The notes under the pieces: model-generated
Database searches by the model: none
What the model was told of the DNA's origin: nothing
The model's input: only the letters and a program-made list of their open reading frames with translations
Program-made: the position numbers and the translations under genes
Shown here: one piece after another, positions 1-15,197 of the stretch
Position numbering within the stretch: the stretch's first letter is position 1
How the letters are laid out: each line of letters begins with the position of its first letter
Source of the DNA: Rhizobacter sp.
Lineage (GTDB): Bacteria > Pseudomonadota > Gammaproteobacteria > Burkholderiales > Burkholderiaceae_C
Assembly: GCA_021153565.1 (NCBI GenBank)
Contig: JAJKJU010000224.1
Location: 1 to 62,065, forward strand
Direction of reading: 5' to 3'
DNA length: 62,065 nucleotides

Positions 1-1
1 A

Positions 2-622
2 TTTCATTCGGACAACGGCTCGGAATACATCAACGGCCGAGTCGCCAAACTGCTGGAGAAACTGCGCATTGAGCAAACAAAATCGCGCTCGCGCCACAGC
101 AGCGACAACGCGTTGGCCGAGAGCAAGAACGCCAGCGTCGTGCGCAAACACATGGGCTACAGCCACATCCCGAAAAAGTACGCAAAGCCGATCAACGAGT
201 TTTACGAGAAGGTCTTCAACCCGTGGCTGAATCTGCACCGTCCGTGCCTGTTCGCCCGCGAAATCGTCAGTCCCAAAGGCAAGGTCGTCAAACGCTACGA
301 CCACAAGAGGCGGCTGCAGAAAGCAGGCCTTGGTAATTTTTTGGGCGAATGGCTGGTCCACCTCAACAACTGTCGTTCGCGGCTGGTAACCGACGGCCGA
401 GCGACCAGCGCGGCGGAACGACGGCATCAGCACGCGGCGAACAGTCACTGCCGACCCGTTGCGGTCAACCACCCGCCAAAGGACCAGACGCTGACGGAAC
501 ATGTGCTCGACTGCAACTCACCCGCGTCTAATACGTTCGACTCCCTCACGTTCCTCCAGCGGGGCAAGCAATTGACGCGCAGCAGCACCAGACGGAATTC
601 TTGTTGCTCCTGTGCGATGTAA
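2..622 (+). pseudogene. Transposase/integrase-core (DDE) fragment, C-terminal part
   Basis: The frame is open from the window edge to a stop at 620-622. It begins with FHSDNGSEYIN, the second-Asp region of an rve/DDE integrase core. SDNALAESKN follows, carrying the catalytic-Glu region, then VVRKHMGYSHI and NPWLNLHRPC, typical of transposases of this group. The N-terminal half lies outside the window. Recognisable similarity stops near KRYDHK (about base 305); the usual C-terminal tail is missing and the remaining frame looks random. I infer an IS relic with a decayed 3' end. The IS family is not certain. Confidence 0.7.
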
Positions 623-639
623 GCTATGCGTGCATAGCT
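622..639. other. Short perfect inverted repeat in an otherwise empty stretch (about 310-739)
   Basis: AGCTATGC and its reverse complement are separated by 2 nt, about 100 bp upstream of the large kinase gene. Apart from this I see no gene between the end of transposase similarity (about 310) and 740. The palindrome could be an operator or an IS-end relic; neither is shown. Confidence 0.35.
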
Positions 640-739
640 GTGCCGCAGGGAAGTGATGGCCTCTAAGGCGTGCTAGCGCGAACGTGGAGAACGCGTTGGA
701 ACCGTTGATCATGGGTTTTCGAGCCAGGGCAGAGTCGAG

Positions 740-7084
<6,345 letters not shown>

Positions 7085-7233
7085 GATTCGATGGACCACA
7101 GGCGACAAGCCGAACAGCTTGGCAATCAGGGCGCGCTGGGCGTAGTGTTCATGCCTTCACACGACCGTGAAGACGTGCAGTCGAGGTTGACACAGCGCAC
7201 TTCAACAACCCTTATCCCAACCCCAAGGCCAGC

Positions 7234-8334
7234 ATGAAGATCTCGAAATTGTTGACAAGAATCGCGCTGGGTTGCACCTGCGCTCTGGCGCTCTGCGCCT
7301 CGGCGACCGCGCAGGAAGTGAAGCTGATGGACGGCGTCACGCCCCGCCCCGGCGATACCCGCAAGACGGCGCCCAATGCGTTCAAGAAGAACGCGCCCTG
7401 GAAAATCGGCATGAGCCACTTCGGCGTGAACGCCAATACGTGGACCGTGCAGATGGCCCACGAGGCCGAAAGTGCGGCGGCGAAGGACAGCCGCGTCACC
7501 AAATTCATCCTGCTGGATGCGAACATCAACCAGGCCAAGCAGGTCGCCGACATCGAGGACCTGATCGCCCAGAAGGTCGATGCCATCATCGTCACGCCGC
7601 TGACGACGACCTCTGCCGACGCGGGAATCAAGAAGGCCGTGGCGGCGGGCATCCCGGTGATCGTTCACACCGGGCTGACCGAGACCGACGCCTACACCGT
7701 CGACATCCAGGGCGGCGGCGTCCACTTCGGCAAGGTGATGGGCGACTTCCTGGTGAAGAAGCTCGGCGGCAAGGGCAATATCTGGGTGCTGCGCGGCCTG
7801 CCTGCTCACCCGGAAGACATCAACCGCTACAAGGGTCTCCAGGAAGCGCTCAAGGGCACGCAGATCAAGATCACTGCCGAAGATCACGGCATGTGGCAAT
7901 ACGACAATGGCAAGAAAGTCTGCGAGACGTTCTATCTCAGCAACCCGAAGGTCGACGGCATCTGGTCGTCCGGTGCCGACATGACCCGCGCGTGCATCGA
8001 CGTCTTCAAGCAGTTCGGTGCCAAGGTCCCGCTGATCACCGGCGAGGGCAACAACGGCTTCTTCGGCCAATGGATCAGCACCCCAGGCCTCGAGTCCGTT
8101 TCCGCCGAGTACAGCCCTGCGCAAGGCGCAGCCGGAGTTCGAGCTGCCATTGCGCTGCTCGACGGCAAGTCACTGAACAGGCGCTACACGTACGACCCCG
8201 AGGGCTGGGACCTGAACAAGGTCAAGAAGTACTACCGCGCGGACCTGTCCGCCAATGTGTGGTGGCCGACCGAGTTGAGTGAGCAGGACCTGCAGAAATA
8301 CTATGGCAAGAAGAAGGCCCCCGGATCGAAGTGA
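7234..8334 (+). CDS. Periplasmic sugar-binding protein of ABC transporter (ribose/galactose type)
   Basis: A 366-residue precursor with a Sec signal peptide (cleavage after ATA, about residue 26). The mature part is a type-1 periplasmic binding protein (peripla_BP_4 group): GMSHFGVNANTW at the first strand, KVDAIIVTPLTTT, AAGIPVIVHTGL and VDGIWSSGADMT are the usual beta-strand/hinge motifs. It would capture a sugar and deliver it to the permeases at 10075 and 11022. It is first of the transporter genes and about 50 bp ahead of the ATPase. The substrate cannot be read from sequence. Confidence 0.9.
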   Translation: MKISKLLTRIALGCTCALALCASATAQEVKLMDGVTPRPGDTRKTAPNAFKKNAPWKIGMSHFGVNANTWTVQMAHEAESAAAKDSRVTKFILLDANINQAKQVADIEDLIAQKVDAIIVTPLTTTSADAGIKKAVAAGIPVIVHTGLTETDAYTVDIQGGGVHFGKVMGDFLVKKLGGKGNIWVLRGLPAHPEDINRYKGLQEALKGTQIKITAEDHGMWQYDNGKKVCETFYLSNPKVDGIWSSGADMTRACIDVFKQFGAKVPLITGEGNNGFFGQWISTPGLESVSAEYSPAQGAAGVRAAIALLDGKSLNRRYTYDPEGWDLNKVKKYYRADLSANVWWPTELSEQDLQKYYGKKKAPGSK

Positions 8335-8383
8335 TGTACCGCGGGCGCACGGCAACGCGCGCCCGCTGTTGAGCGAGACAGGC

Positions 8384-9883
8384 ATGACCCCCCTCATCTC
8401 GATGCGCAACGTGTCCAAGGCGTACGGCAGCACCGTCGCACTGGACAAGGTTTCGCTGGAGCTCCTGCCCGGCGAGGTTCATGGCCTCATGGGCGAAAAC
8501 GGCGCCGGCAAGTCGACACTGATGAAGATTCTGGCCGGTGTGGTTCAGCCGGATGTAGGAAGCATCCTCAAGCGCGGGGAGCCGCTCCGACTGGGAAATC
8601 CGAAGGAGGCGCTCGAGCAGGGCATTTCCACGGTTTTCCAGGAATTGTCCTTGCTGCCCAATCTGTCGATCGCGGAGAACATGTTCCTGGGCAAGGAGCC
8701 CACCTCGCCATGGTGGGGCGTGGACCACCAGCGCATGAACCACGCGACGGCCGCCGCGTTGGGCGAGCTCGGTCTCAAGCTGGATCCTGCGACGCTGGTT
8801 TCGCAATTGTCCGTGGCAGAAAAGCAGTTCGTCGAGATCGCGCGCGGCATCTCGGCACAGGCAGATGTGGTCATCCTCGACGAGCCCACCGCAGCGCTGA
8901 ACGCCGCCGATGTTGGCGTGCTCAAGCGACACATCCGGCGATTGAAGGCCGAAGGAAAGGCCATCGTCTACATCTCGCATCGGATGGGGGAAATCTTCGA
9001 CGTCTGCGACCGCGTGACGGTGCTCAAGGACGGCCAATATGTCGGGTCCCGGCCGATTGGGGAGCTGACGCCGCAATCGCTCGTCGCCATGATGGTTGGC
9101 CGCGACCTGGGTGACCTCTTTCCACCGCGCGCCGGTAGTGACGCGGTGCGCAAGCCAGCGCTGCGCGTGCGGCAGCTTCAGCTTTCGAAAGACTCCGCGC
9201 CCATCGACTTGGTCGTGCACTGCGGAGAAATCGTTGGGCTGGCCGGCCTGGAAGGCCAAGGGCAGCGCGAGATCGTCCGGTCCATCGTCGGCTGTCACCA
9301 TCCGCAGCGCGGTGAACTGACGGTGGGCGAGCAGCAGGTCACGCTGCCGGCTTCAGCGCAAGCTGGCGTGCGCCGGATGCAATCCTTGGGCGTCGGGTTC
9401 GTGCCTGAGGACCGGAAGGAGGAGGGACTGTTTCTCGGGCTGTCCGTCGAGCACAACCTTTCGATCGGCGCGCAATCGGCTCGGCCCGGCTTCTCGCCAC
9501 TTGGCAATTTCTCTCGCGGTGTGGCCGACGTGATACGCCGCATGGCGATCAAGGCACCACATGACGGCGTGCCGGTCGGCTCTCTATCCGGTGGCAATCA
9601 ACAGAAGGCACTGCTCGGCCGGTACCTGCTGCTGGGTGCCGGGGTCCTGTTGATCGAGGAACCGACCCGCGGCGTCGACGTCGGTGCCAAGGCGGAGATC
9701 TACCGACTGCTGCGCGAGTACGTGCAGAGCGGCGCAGCCGTGATCGTGCTTTCGCGTGAGACGGTGGAACTCATCGGCATGTGCGACCGCTTGTACGTCA
9801 TCCACGGCAACCGGATCGTGAAGGAAATGGCCGCCGCTGATGCGACCGAGCACGACATCGTCGACGCAGCGATGACGGCCTGA
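8384..9883 (+). CDS. Sugar ABC transporter ATPase, two nucleotide-binding domains (RbsA/MglA-like)
   Basis: 499 residues, the usual length of tandem-domain sugar ATPases. The first domain has Walker A GENGAGKST, a divergent signature LSVAEKQFVEIARG and Walker B VVILDEPTAAL. The second has the degenerate P-loop typical of the family (GLEGQGQREIV), signature LSGGNQQKALLGRYL and VLLIEEPTRGVDVGAKAEIY. The ATG at 8384 is chosen because an in-frame start at 8279 would overlap the binding-protein gene by 56 bp and add a non-homologous leader. The TGA stop is the first contact with a palindromic repeat (9883-10043) that separates this gene from its permeases. Confidence 0.92.
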   Translation: MTPLISMRNVSKAYGSTVALDKVSLELLPGEVHGLMGENGAGKSTLMKILAGVVQPDVGSILKRGEPLRLGNPKEALEQGISTVFQELSLLPNLSIAENMFLGKEPTSPWWGVDHQRMNHATAAALGELGLKLDPATLVSQLSVAEKQFVEIARGISAQADVVILDEPTAALNAADVGVLKRHIRRLKAEGKAIVYISHRMGEIFDVCDRVTVLKDGQYVGSRPIGELTPQSLVAMMVGRDLGDLFPPRAGSDAVRKPALRVRQLQLSKDSAPIDLVVHCGEIVGLAGLEGQGQREIVRSIVGCHHPQRGELTVGEQQVTLPASAQAGVRRMQSLGVGFVPEDRKEEGLFLGLSVEHNLSIGAQSARPGFSPLGNFSRGVADVIRRMAIKAPHDGVPVGSLSGGNQQKALLGRYLLLGAGVLLIEEPTRGVDVGAKAEIYRLLREYVQSGAAVIVLSRETVELIGMCDRLYVIHGNRIVKEMAAADATEHDIVDAAMTA

Positions 9884-10043
9884 GAGGCTGAGAGTATTTC
9901 GATCATGCCCGCTCATCACGCCAAAAGGCCCCTGCTCGTCGTTGCAAATGCTCGCCATAGCAGGAGCTATGGCTGCGCTTTGCGCCTAGATCAGGCGCCT
10001 TTTGACGTGCTGCTCGGGCACGCTCGAAAAACTCTCAGCCTCT
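9883..10043 (+). repeat. Dyad-symmetric ~160-bp element, copy A
   Basis: Ends are AGAGGCTGAGAGT (9883-9895) and its exact reverse complement (10031-10043). The two arms are imperfect reverse complements over the whole length and meet at CCATAGC...GCTATGG. Its first base is the last base of the ATPase stop codon. It separates the ATPase gene from the permease genes of the same operon, so it may act as an attenuator or RNA-processing site. Three further copies lie at 18446, 42749 and 44966. Confidence 0.93.
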
Positions 10044-10074
10044 GACGGCCGCGACGCCCCGACGGGAAAACACC

Positions 10075-11025
10075 ATGCAAGCGCAAACTCTTCGAGCACT
10101 TGTCACCGGCCAGAACTCGCGCCAAGGCCTGTGGCTCTTGCCGCTGGCCATGAGCATCACTGCAGCAGTGCTGCTGGCCGTGCGCTCCGATGTATTCGCG
10201 GAAAGCCAGAACCTTGTCAACTTGGTCGCCCAGGCCACCCCCATGATCATCGCAAGCATCGGTCAGCTGATCGTCGTGCTGATCGGGGGGCTGGACCTTT
10301 CGGTAGGCTCGGTCATCAGCATGGCGACCGCGATCCTCGTGCTGGACGCGCCACTGTGGATCCTGCTGCTGAGCATCTTCGGCGGCGCCGTCCTGATCGG
10401 GCTCGCGAACGGGTTCATCATCGCGCGACTGAACGTGCACCCGATCATCGCCACGCTGTCGACGATGAGCATCGTCCAGGGAATCACGCTGGTCATCCGG
10501 CCGGTGGCCGGTGGTGAGACACCGGCGGCTGTTACGCAGCTCGTCGCGACAGGACCGTTTGGCATTCCGATGCCGCTCGTCTGGACCGGCGCGGCCATCC
10601 TCATTGGCTGGAAGCTGGTGCACGGGTCGCGTTTTGGCCTTCACCTGTTCGCGGTCGGGGGCGGCAAGGAGCATGCCGCGTCTTTCGGCATCAATACAAC
10701 CCGGATCATCGTGACGGCCTACGTGCTGTCTGCCATGTTCGCGGCCGCCGCTGGCGTCTTCCTTGCTGGGCGCATCGCTTCCGGGGATCCCAAGATCGGC
10801 GCTCTGTTCGCGGTCGAGACCATCACCGCGGTCGCGCTGGGAGGGGTGCAACTCGCCGGTGGCATCGGCAGCGTCGGCGGGGCATTGATAGGCGCATCAT
10901 TCCTCGCACTGCTGGCCAACGGCATCAATCTCGAGCACGTCTCGGCGTTCGTCCAGACCGTCGTCAAGGGGCTTATCCTGCTTGCGGTGATCGCGCTGCA
11001 GCCACGCAAGAACATCGGGCTGTGA
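10075..11025 (+). CDS. Sugar ABC transporter permease (RbsC-like)
   Basis: A 316-residue polytopic inner-membrane protein of the branched BPD_transp_2 family. It has many hydrophobic helices and the conserved VVLIGGLDLSVGSVISM motif that marks RbsC-type permeases, then NGFIIARLNVHPIIATLSTM and LGGVQLAGGIGSVGGALIG. It would form the channel with the next gene, whose GTG overlaps this stop by 4 nt. It is preceded by repeat copy A rather than by the usual tight junction to the ATPase. Confidence 0.9.
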   Translation: MQAQTLRALVTGQNSRQGLWLLPLAMSITAAVLLAVRSDVFAESQNLVNLVAQATPMIIASIGQLIVVLIGGLDLSVGSVISMATAILVLDAPLWILLLSIFGGAVLIGLANGFIIARLNVHPIIATLSTMSIVQGITLVIRPVAGGETPAAVTQLVATGPFGIPMPLVWTGAAILIGWKLVHGSRFGLHLFAVGGGKEHAASFGINTTRIIVTAYVLSAMFAAAAGVFLAGRIASGDPKIGALFAVETITAVALGGVQLAGGIGSVGGALIGASFLALLANGINLEHVSAFVQTVVKGLILLAVIALQPRKNIGL

Positions 11026-12050
11026 TCGAAATGACTGGCCAATCCACCGTCACCATGAGTGCAACTCCGTCTTCCACCCGCAAGGCGACCGGTGCAACCC
11101 CGCAGGCCCCGGCCGCATCCTGGGTGTCCCGTGTGTCCAAGTGGCCGCCGGCCTATCTCGTCTTCGCATTGCTTCTGGCCGCGCTGTGGATCACCCGACC
11201 GCAGCTCATGAACCTCAACGTCATGGGCACGTTCATCCGGCAGGTCGCACCACTCGGCCTCGTGGTGCTCGGCCAGCTGCTGGTGATGAACGCGCGCTCG
11301 ATCGACCTCTCATGCGGTGGCGTGATTCTGATCGTCAACTACGCGCTGTCTTCCGCAATGATTCCTGATGACGCTCCCATCACCATGGTGACCGTCGCGC
11401 TCGGCATCGGGCTGGCGGTGGGGCTGTTCAACGGACTCATGATCGGCAAGCGGCGCGTTTCCGCCGTGATCGTCACACTGGCGGTCAGCATCGTCCTGGC
11501 CGGCGTCGTCGAGTACCTGGCAGACGGCAAGCCACCTGGCAACGTGCCACAAGTGCTGCGTGATGTCTACGAGTTGCGCCCGCTCGGCATTCCTTCGCCC
11601 ATCGTCTTCTGGGCGGTGCTGTCTGTGGTCATCTCCATCGTGCTGTCGCGACTCGTGTTCGGCCGCTGGGTCTCGTCGATCGGCGAGAACCCGGTCGGGG
11701 CTCACTTCTCGGGCGTGCCCGTCCAGCGCTCGGTGGTCGTGGCCCACGTCCTGGCCGGGCTCATGGCTGCCGTCGGGGGACTGGTTCAGACCGCCTCGAT
11801 TGCCGTCGGCAGCATCCGCTTCGGCCCCGAGCTCGTGCTGAACTCGGTGGCCGCCACCATCCTTGGCGGCGTGATCTTCGGCCGTGGCACTGGCGGCGTG
11901 CTTGGACCGTTCTTTGGTGTTCTTTGCTTCGCCTTGCTGTTCGTGCTCATGACGACACTCGGCGTGCGAGAGCCCGGGAAGCTGGTCGCGCAGGGTCTGA
12001 TCATTTTGCTGGCCGCGATTGTTTACGGCGTGCGCTCGCGTGAAGTGTAG
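11022..12050 (+). CDS. Second sugar ABC transporter permease
   Basis: 342 residues, same BPD_transp_2 family. The cytoplasmic N-terminus is Ser/Thr/Ala-rich, then about 8-10 hydrophobic helices. The Asp of the signature is kept (NARSIDLSCGGVILIVNY), as is ILGGVIFGRGTGGVLGPFFG near the C-terminus. The GTG start at 11022 overlaps the upstream stop (GTGA), typical of coupled translation; an ATG at 11031 is an alternative. The gene ends about 190 bp before an IS5-family relic, where the locus meets the oppositely oriented second sugar locus. Confidence 0.88.
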   Translation: MIEMTGQSTVTMSATPSSTRKATGATPQAPAASWVSRVSKWPPAYLVFALLLAALWITRPQLMNLNVMGTFIRQVAPLGLVVLGQLLVMNARSIDLSCGGVILIVNYALSSAMIPDDAPITMVTVALGIGLAVGLFNGLMIGKRRVSAVIVTLAVSIVLAGVVEYLADGKPPGNVPQVLRDVYELRPLGIPSPIVFWAVLSVVISIVLSRLVFGRWVSSIGENPVGAHFSGVPVQRSVVVAHVLAGLMAAVGGLVQTASIAVGSIRFGPELVLNSVAATILGGVIFGRGTGGVLGPFFGVLCFALLFVLMTTLGVREPGKLVAQGLIILLAAIVYGVRSREV

Positions 12051-12241
12051 TAACGATGCTCCAAACAAGTGAGCCAGGAGTCCGTCGGACTTGAGCCCGA
12101 TCGAAACCGATTGATATCGGTGCGCCGCGTTTTCTGAGACGGCGTCGCGCGGATCGAGTGTTCTCAACACTTAAAGCTGTGAGCGTGCATCGGGGCGCCT
12201 GAGGACTCGTTCTTGGCGTGATCGGGGCGCACTTTCCCCCT

Positions 12242-12466
12242 TCACGCAGCGCGCAGCACATGCATTCGCTTGATGTTCCAGGCCATGGTCACCAAACCCA
12301 TTCGCCTTATTGCCTTGGCCAGCCCGCGCATGCTCATCTGGCGCCAGCCCATCACCCGCTTGATGATGCCGAACACCGGCTGCTTGCGAATCTGACCTTG
12401 GCAGCAGTTTCGTGCTGGCGCGTCATCCGGGCGACCTGCGCTGCGCAGGTGGGGCGTCCCGGCCAT
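12242..12466 (-). pseudogene. IS5-family transposase remnant (C-terminus)
   Basis: The minus-strand frame contains QPVFGIIKRVMGWRQMSMRGL followed by a stretch ending VTMAWNIKRMHVL. This matches the last helix region of IS5-family transposases, which end in similar RQMSVRGL...LAWNLKRM motifs. Only about 50 C-terminal residues are recognisable; catalytic domains and inverted repeats are gone. It sits at the junction of two convergent sugar loci, consistent with an old rearrangement point. The 190 bp on its 12051 side hold nothing recognisable. Confidence 0.7.
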
Positions 12467-12469
12467 TCG

Positions 12470-13234
12470 TCATCGTGACGACTGGCGTGCGCTGCTGCTC
12501 ATGATGAGTTGGGTCAGATTGTCGGCGTCAAGCCCATCGAGCGGCCGGTCCACATACTTTTGACCCGCTCTCATGATGACGACGCGGTCGGCCAGCGCAA
12601 CCACATCACGCATGCTGTGGCTCACGAGCACGACAGTACGCCCGTCATGCTTGAGCTTGCGAATGAGTGCTAGGACCAGCGCCGTTTCCTTGACTCCCAG
12701 CGCTGCGGTAGGTTCGTCCATGATGATGATCTCGGCCTTCCAGCGCAGCGCTCGCGAGATGGCAACCGCCTGCCGCTGTCCGCCGGAAAGCCGATCGACC
12801 GGGCTCGTCATGTCCTCAATCGTCACCGAGAGCTGCGACAGATAACGTCTGGCCTCGGCAATCATGCGTTTCTTGTCGAGGATGCGCAGAAACGGCAGCA
12901 CCAGCGGCCGCGTCAGTTCGGAGCCCATGAAGACGTTGGCAGCGATCGATAGGCGCGGAGCCAGCGCCAGATCCTGATAGATGGTCGCAATGCCTTGGTT
13001 CAATGCGTCGTGCGGCGAGGCAAAGCGCACCGGCGTACCGCGCAGGGACATGCTGCCCGCGGTCGCATCCTCGGCCCCGGACATGACTTTGATCAGGCTT
13101 GACTTGCCAGCGCCGTTGTCGCCGCAGATTGCCACCACCTCGCCGGGGTGAATGTCCAGATCGACTCCGCGCACGGCGACCAGCGCGCCGTAGCATTTGC
13201 CGATGCCACGCAGTGAAAGAATGGGCTCGCGCAC
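12470..13234 (-). CDS. Sugar ABC transporter ATPase, single domain (FrcA-like)
   Basis: 254 residues with one complete ATPase domain: Walker A GDNGAGKSS, signature LSGGQRQAVAISRAL, Walker B EIIIMDEPTAAL, and the switch His in VLVSHSM. Single-domain carbohydrate ATPases of this type act as homodimers with one permease gene, which is what this locus has. The start is GTG at 13234; an in-frame stop lies just upstream. It is the last gene of the minus-strand locus, 31 bp after the binding-protein gene. Confidence 0.9.
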   Translation of the reverse strand: MREPILSLRGIGKCYGALVAVRGVDLDIHPGEVVAICGDNGAGKSSLIKVMSGAEDATAGSMSLRGTPVRFASPHDALNQGIATIYQDLALAPRLSIAANVFMGSELTRPLVLPFLRILDKKRMIAEARRYLSQLSVTIEDMTSPVDRLSGGQRQAVAISRALRWKAEIIIMDEPTAALGVKETALVLALIRKLKHDGRTVVLVSHSMRDVVALADRVVIMRAGQKYVDRPLDGLDADNLTQLIMSSSARQSSR

Positions 13235-13265
13235 CGCGTCGGCTTCAACCGTGATTTTCGGGGAA

Positions 13266-14207
13266 CTATTTCAGAAACTGTTGCACGTTCGTTCTGTCGA
13301 CGAGCACGGCGTCTTTGAAGAGGTAAGGGCCTTTGGTTATCGTCTCCTTCGGCTTCTTTTCGACCACGATGGTCTGGATCGAGTCGACTGCTTGCCTGCC
13401 CATCTCTTCGAAGGGGAGCGAGACCGTGGCGACGAGCGTCGATTCCGGGTCTGCGATCCGTGCGTAGGTCTCCTTGCCGCCGTCGACCGAGACCAACGGG
13501 ACCTGGCCTTTCTTCACACCTTGCGCCTTTAGCAGGTCGTCGATGATGTAGGCCTGCCCGTCGAAGGAGGCCCAGATGCCGTTGATCCTGCCTTGGTTTT
13601 GCAGCAAGAGCGCCTGCATGCCGGCACGCACGTCGTCGCGCCAGCTCTGGGTGCGCGACATCGAAAATTTGCCGATTTCCTTGACCGCTTGGTTCTCCGA
13701 CAGAACGTCGTCGAGAACCTTACCTCGGATGCGCGTGCCGACGTTCAGATCAAAGCGAGAGCTAACGATGTTGCCCTTGTAGCCGAGCTGGCCGAGTAAA
13801 TAGAGCGCAGCCTCGGCCCCGACCTTGTATTCGTTGGTCTGGATGTCAAACAGCGTGTGGGGGCTCGATCCCGACATCACGGTGACGACTGGAATGCCTT
13901 TGTCCTTGGCCGCCTTGAACTGTGCATCGGCTTCCACCGGCTTGCCCATCACGATGATGATTGCATCAACCTTCTTGACGATCAGCGTGTCGAATTGCTC
14001 AGCGTGCTTTGGCAGCGTGCCCTCCGAGTTCAACAGCGTGACGCCCCAGCCCCTGGCCTTGGCTGCCGCCGCTGCCGCGTTGGCGACGCGCGCATGGGTT
14101 TCCGACGAAAACTGAAAGCCGATGATGCCGACCTCGAAAGCTTGAGTGGGTTGCCCGATCGCACAAAGCACTGCGCCAAAGGCCAGGATTCTCCCGAGTC
14201 CGAACAT
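13266..14207 (-). CDS. Periplasmic sugar-binding protein
   Basis: 313 residues: Sec signal peptide (MFGLGRIL..., cleavage after TQA about residue 23), then a type-1 periplasmic binding fold beginning EVGIIGFQFSSETH. KKVDAIIIVMGKPVEAD and KGIPVVTVMSGSSPH are the expected strand motifs; GIWASFDGQAYIIDDLL lies in the second lobe. It feeds the permease at 14242-15183. It is clearly divergent from the binding protein at 7234, so the two loci probably take up different sugars or polyols. Confidence 0.88.
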   Translation of the reverse strand: MFGLGRILAFGAVLCAIGQPTQAFEVGIIGFQFSSETHARVANAAAAAAKARGWGVTLLNSEGTLPKHAEQFDTLIVKKVDAIIIVMGKPVEADAQFKAAKDKGIPVVTVMSGSSPHTLFDIQTNEYKVGAEAALYLLGQLGYKGNIVSSRFDLNVGTRIRGKVLDDVLSENQAVKEIGKFSMSRTQSWRDDVRAGMQALLLQNQGRINGIWASFDGQAYIIDDLLKAQGVKKGQVPLVSVDGGKETYARIADPESTLVATVSLPFEEMGRQAVDSIQTIVVEKKPKETITKGPYLFKDAVLVDRTNVQQFLK

Positions 14208-14241
14208 CCGTTATTCCTCTTGTTGATGGTGGTTTGGCGGG

Positions 14242-15183
14242 TCAGACCTTGAATGCGGCCTTCTTCATCGCGCTTGCCGAAAAGGCGACCGAGCCGATGA
14301 TAATGGTGCCAAGAACGATGTCCTGGACATAGTAGGCCGCGCCCAGCAGTACCAGACCGTTGCCTAGCACTTTGAGCACCAGCGCTGCGAAGACCGTGCC
14401 GCCGACGTTGGGTTTTCCGGGTTTGAACATGGTCATGCCCAGCAGCATTGCGGCAATGCCGTACGACAAGTAGTCGCCGGCCATATGGGGAGCCGCCGAA
14501 GACAGGTTGGCGGCCAATAGCACGGCCATGATGCCAGCCAACGCGCCCGCCAGCAGCATGCCGAAGCGCTTCATTCGCGCGGTTGCGATGCCGGACAGTC
14601 GCGCCGCGTCCTCGGCCTCGCCGGTGGCCACCATGTGGGCGCCAGTGCGTGTCCACCTGACCAGGCCGTCGGCGAAGAGTGCCACCGCCACGAACCACAG
14701 CAGCAGGTTCGGCACACCAAGGGTGTTGCCTCGCGCGATCCCCGTAAAGCTCACTGGCCAGCTCCCCACGAAAGCCACGCCTTGCGTGATCATGAAAGCC
14801 AGGCCTTTGGCAATCGCGGCCGTACCGAGTGTCATGATGAGAGACGGAATGCGCAGAACGGTCACGCCGTAACCGTTGGCCGCGCCGAGCGCGATGCTGA
14901 CACCCAGCGCCGCCGCGACGGCCACATAGGGCGGGTACTGAAGCTGCACCAGCCAGCCGCAGACCACAGCGGCCAAGCTTGCCATCTCTGCGATCGAAAG
15001 ATCGAGTTCTGCCACGATGAAGGCGAGTGTGAAGCCGAGCGCCAGAATGGCAAGGAAGCTCGTGTCCTTCAGCACGTTCACGATGTTCGCCCCTGACGCG
15101 AAGTTGGGTGCGAAGAGTACGAAAAAGACGATGAGTGCGAGCCCGGCCATTGCCGTCCCGTAGTGTCCGATGAGTTTGCGCAC
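14242..15183 (-). CDS. Sugar ABC transporter permease
   Basis: A 313-residue inner-membrane permease of the RbsC type with IVAELDLSIAEMASL as the family signature. The frame is open far upstream, but that part lies inside the kinase gene, so a start after the kinase stop is needed. GTG at 15183 gives a short cytoplasmic N-terminus (VVRKLIGHYGTAM...) as in relatives; ATG at 15150 is the alternative. It lies 14 bp after the kinase and 34 bp before the binding-protein gene, in one operon with both. Confidence 0.87.
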   Translation of the reverse strand: MRKLIGHYGTAMAGLALIVFFVLFAPNFASGANIVNVLKDTSFLAILALGFTLAFIVAELDLSIAEMASLAAVVCGWLVQLQYPPYVAVAAALGVSIALGAANGYGVTVLRIPSLIMTLGTAAIAKGLAFMITQGVAFVGSWPVSFTGIARGNTLGVPNLLLWFVAVALFADGLVRWTRTGAHMVATGEAEDAARLSGIATARMKRFGMLLAGALAGIMAVLLAANLSSAAPHMAGDYLSYGIAAMLLGMTMFKPGKPNVGGTVFAALVLKVLGNGLVLLGAAYYVQDIVLGTIIIGSVAFSASAMKKAAFKV

Positions 15184-15197
15184 GACCTTGTGGTCTC

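Noticed and set aside
8279-8383. Upstream start for the tandem ATPase
   Set aside because: Would overlap the binding-protein gene and add 35 unrelated residues; MTPLISMRNVSKAYG at 8384 is the standard start.
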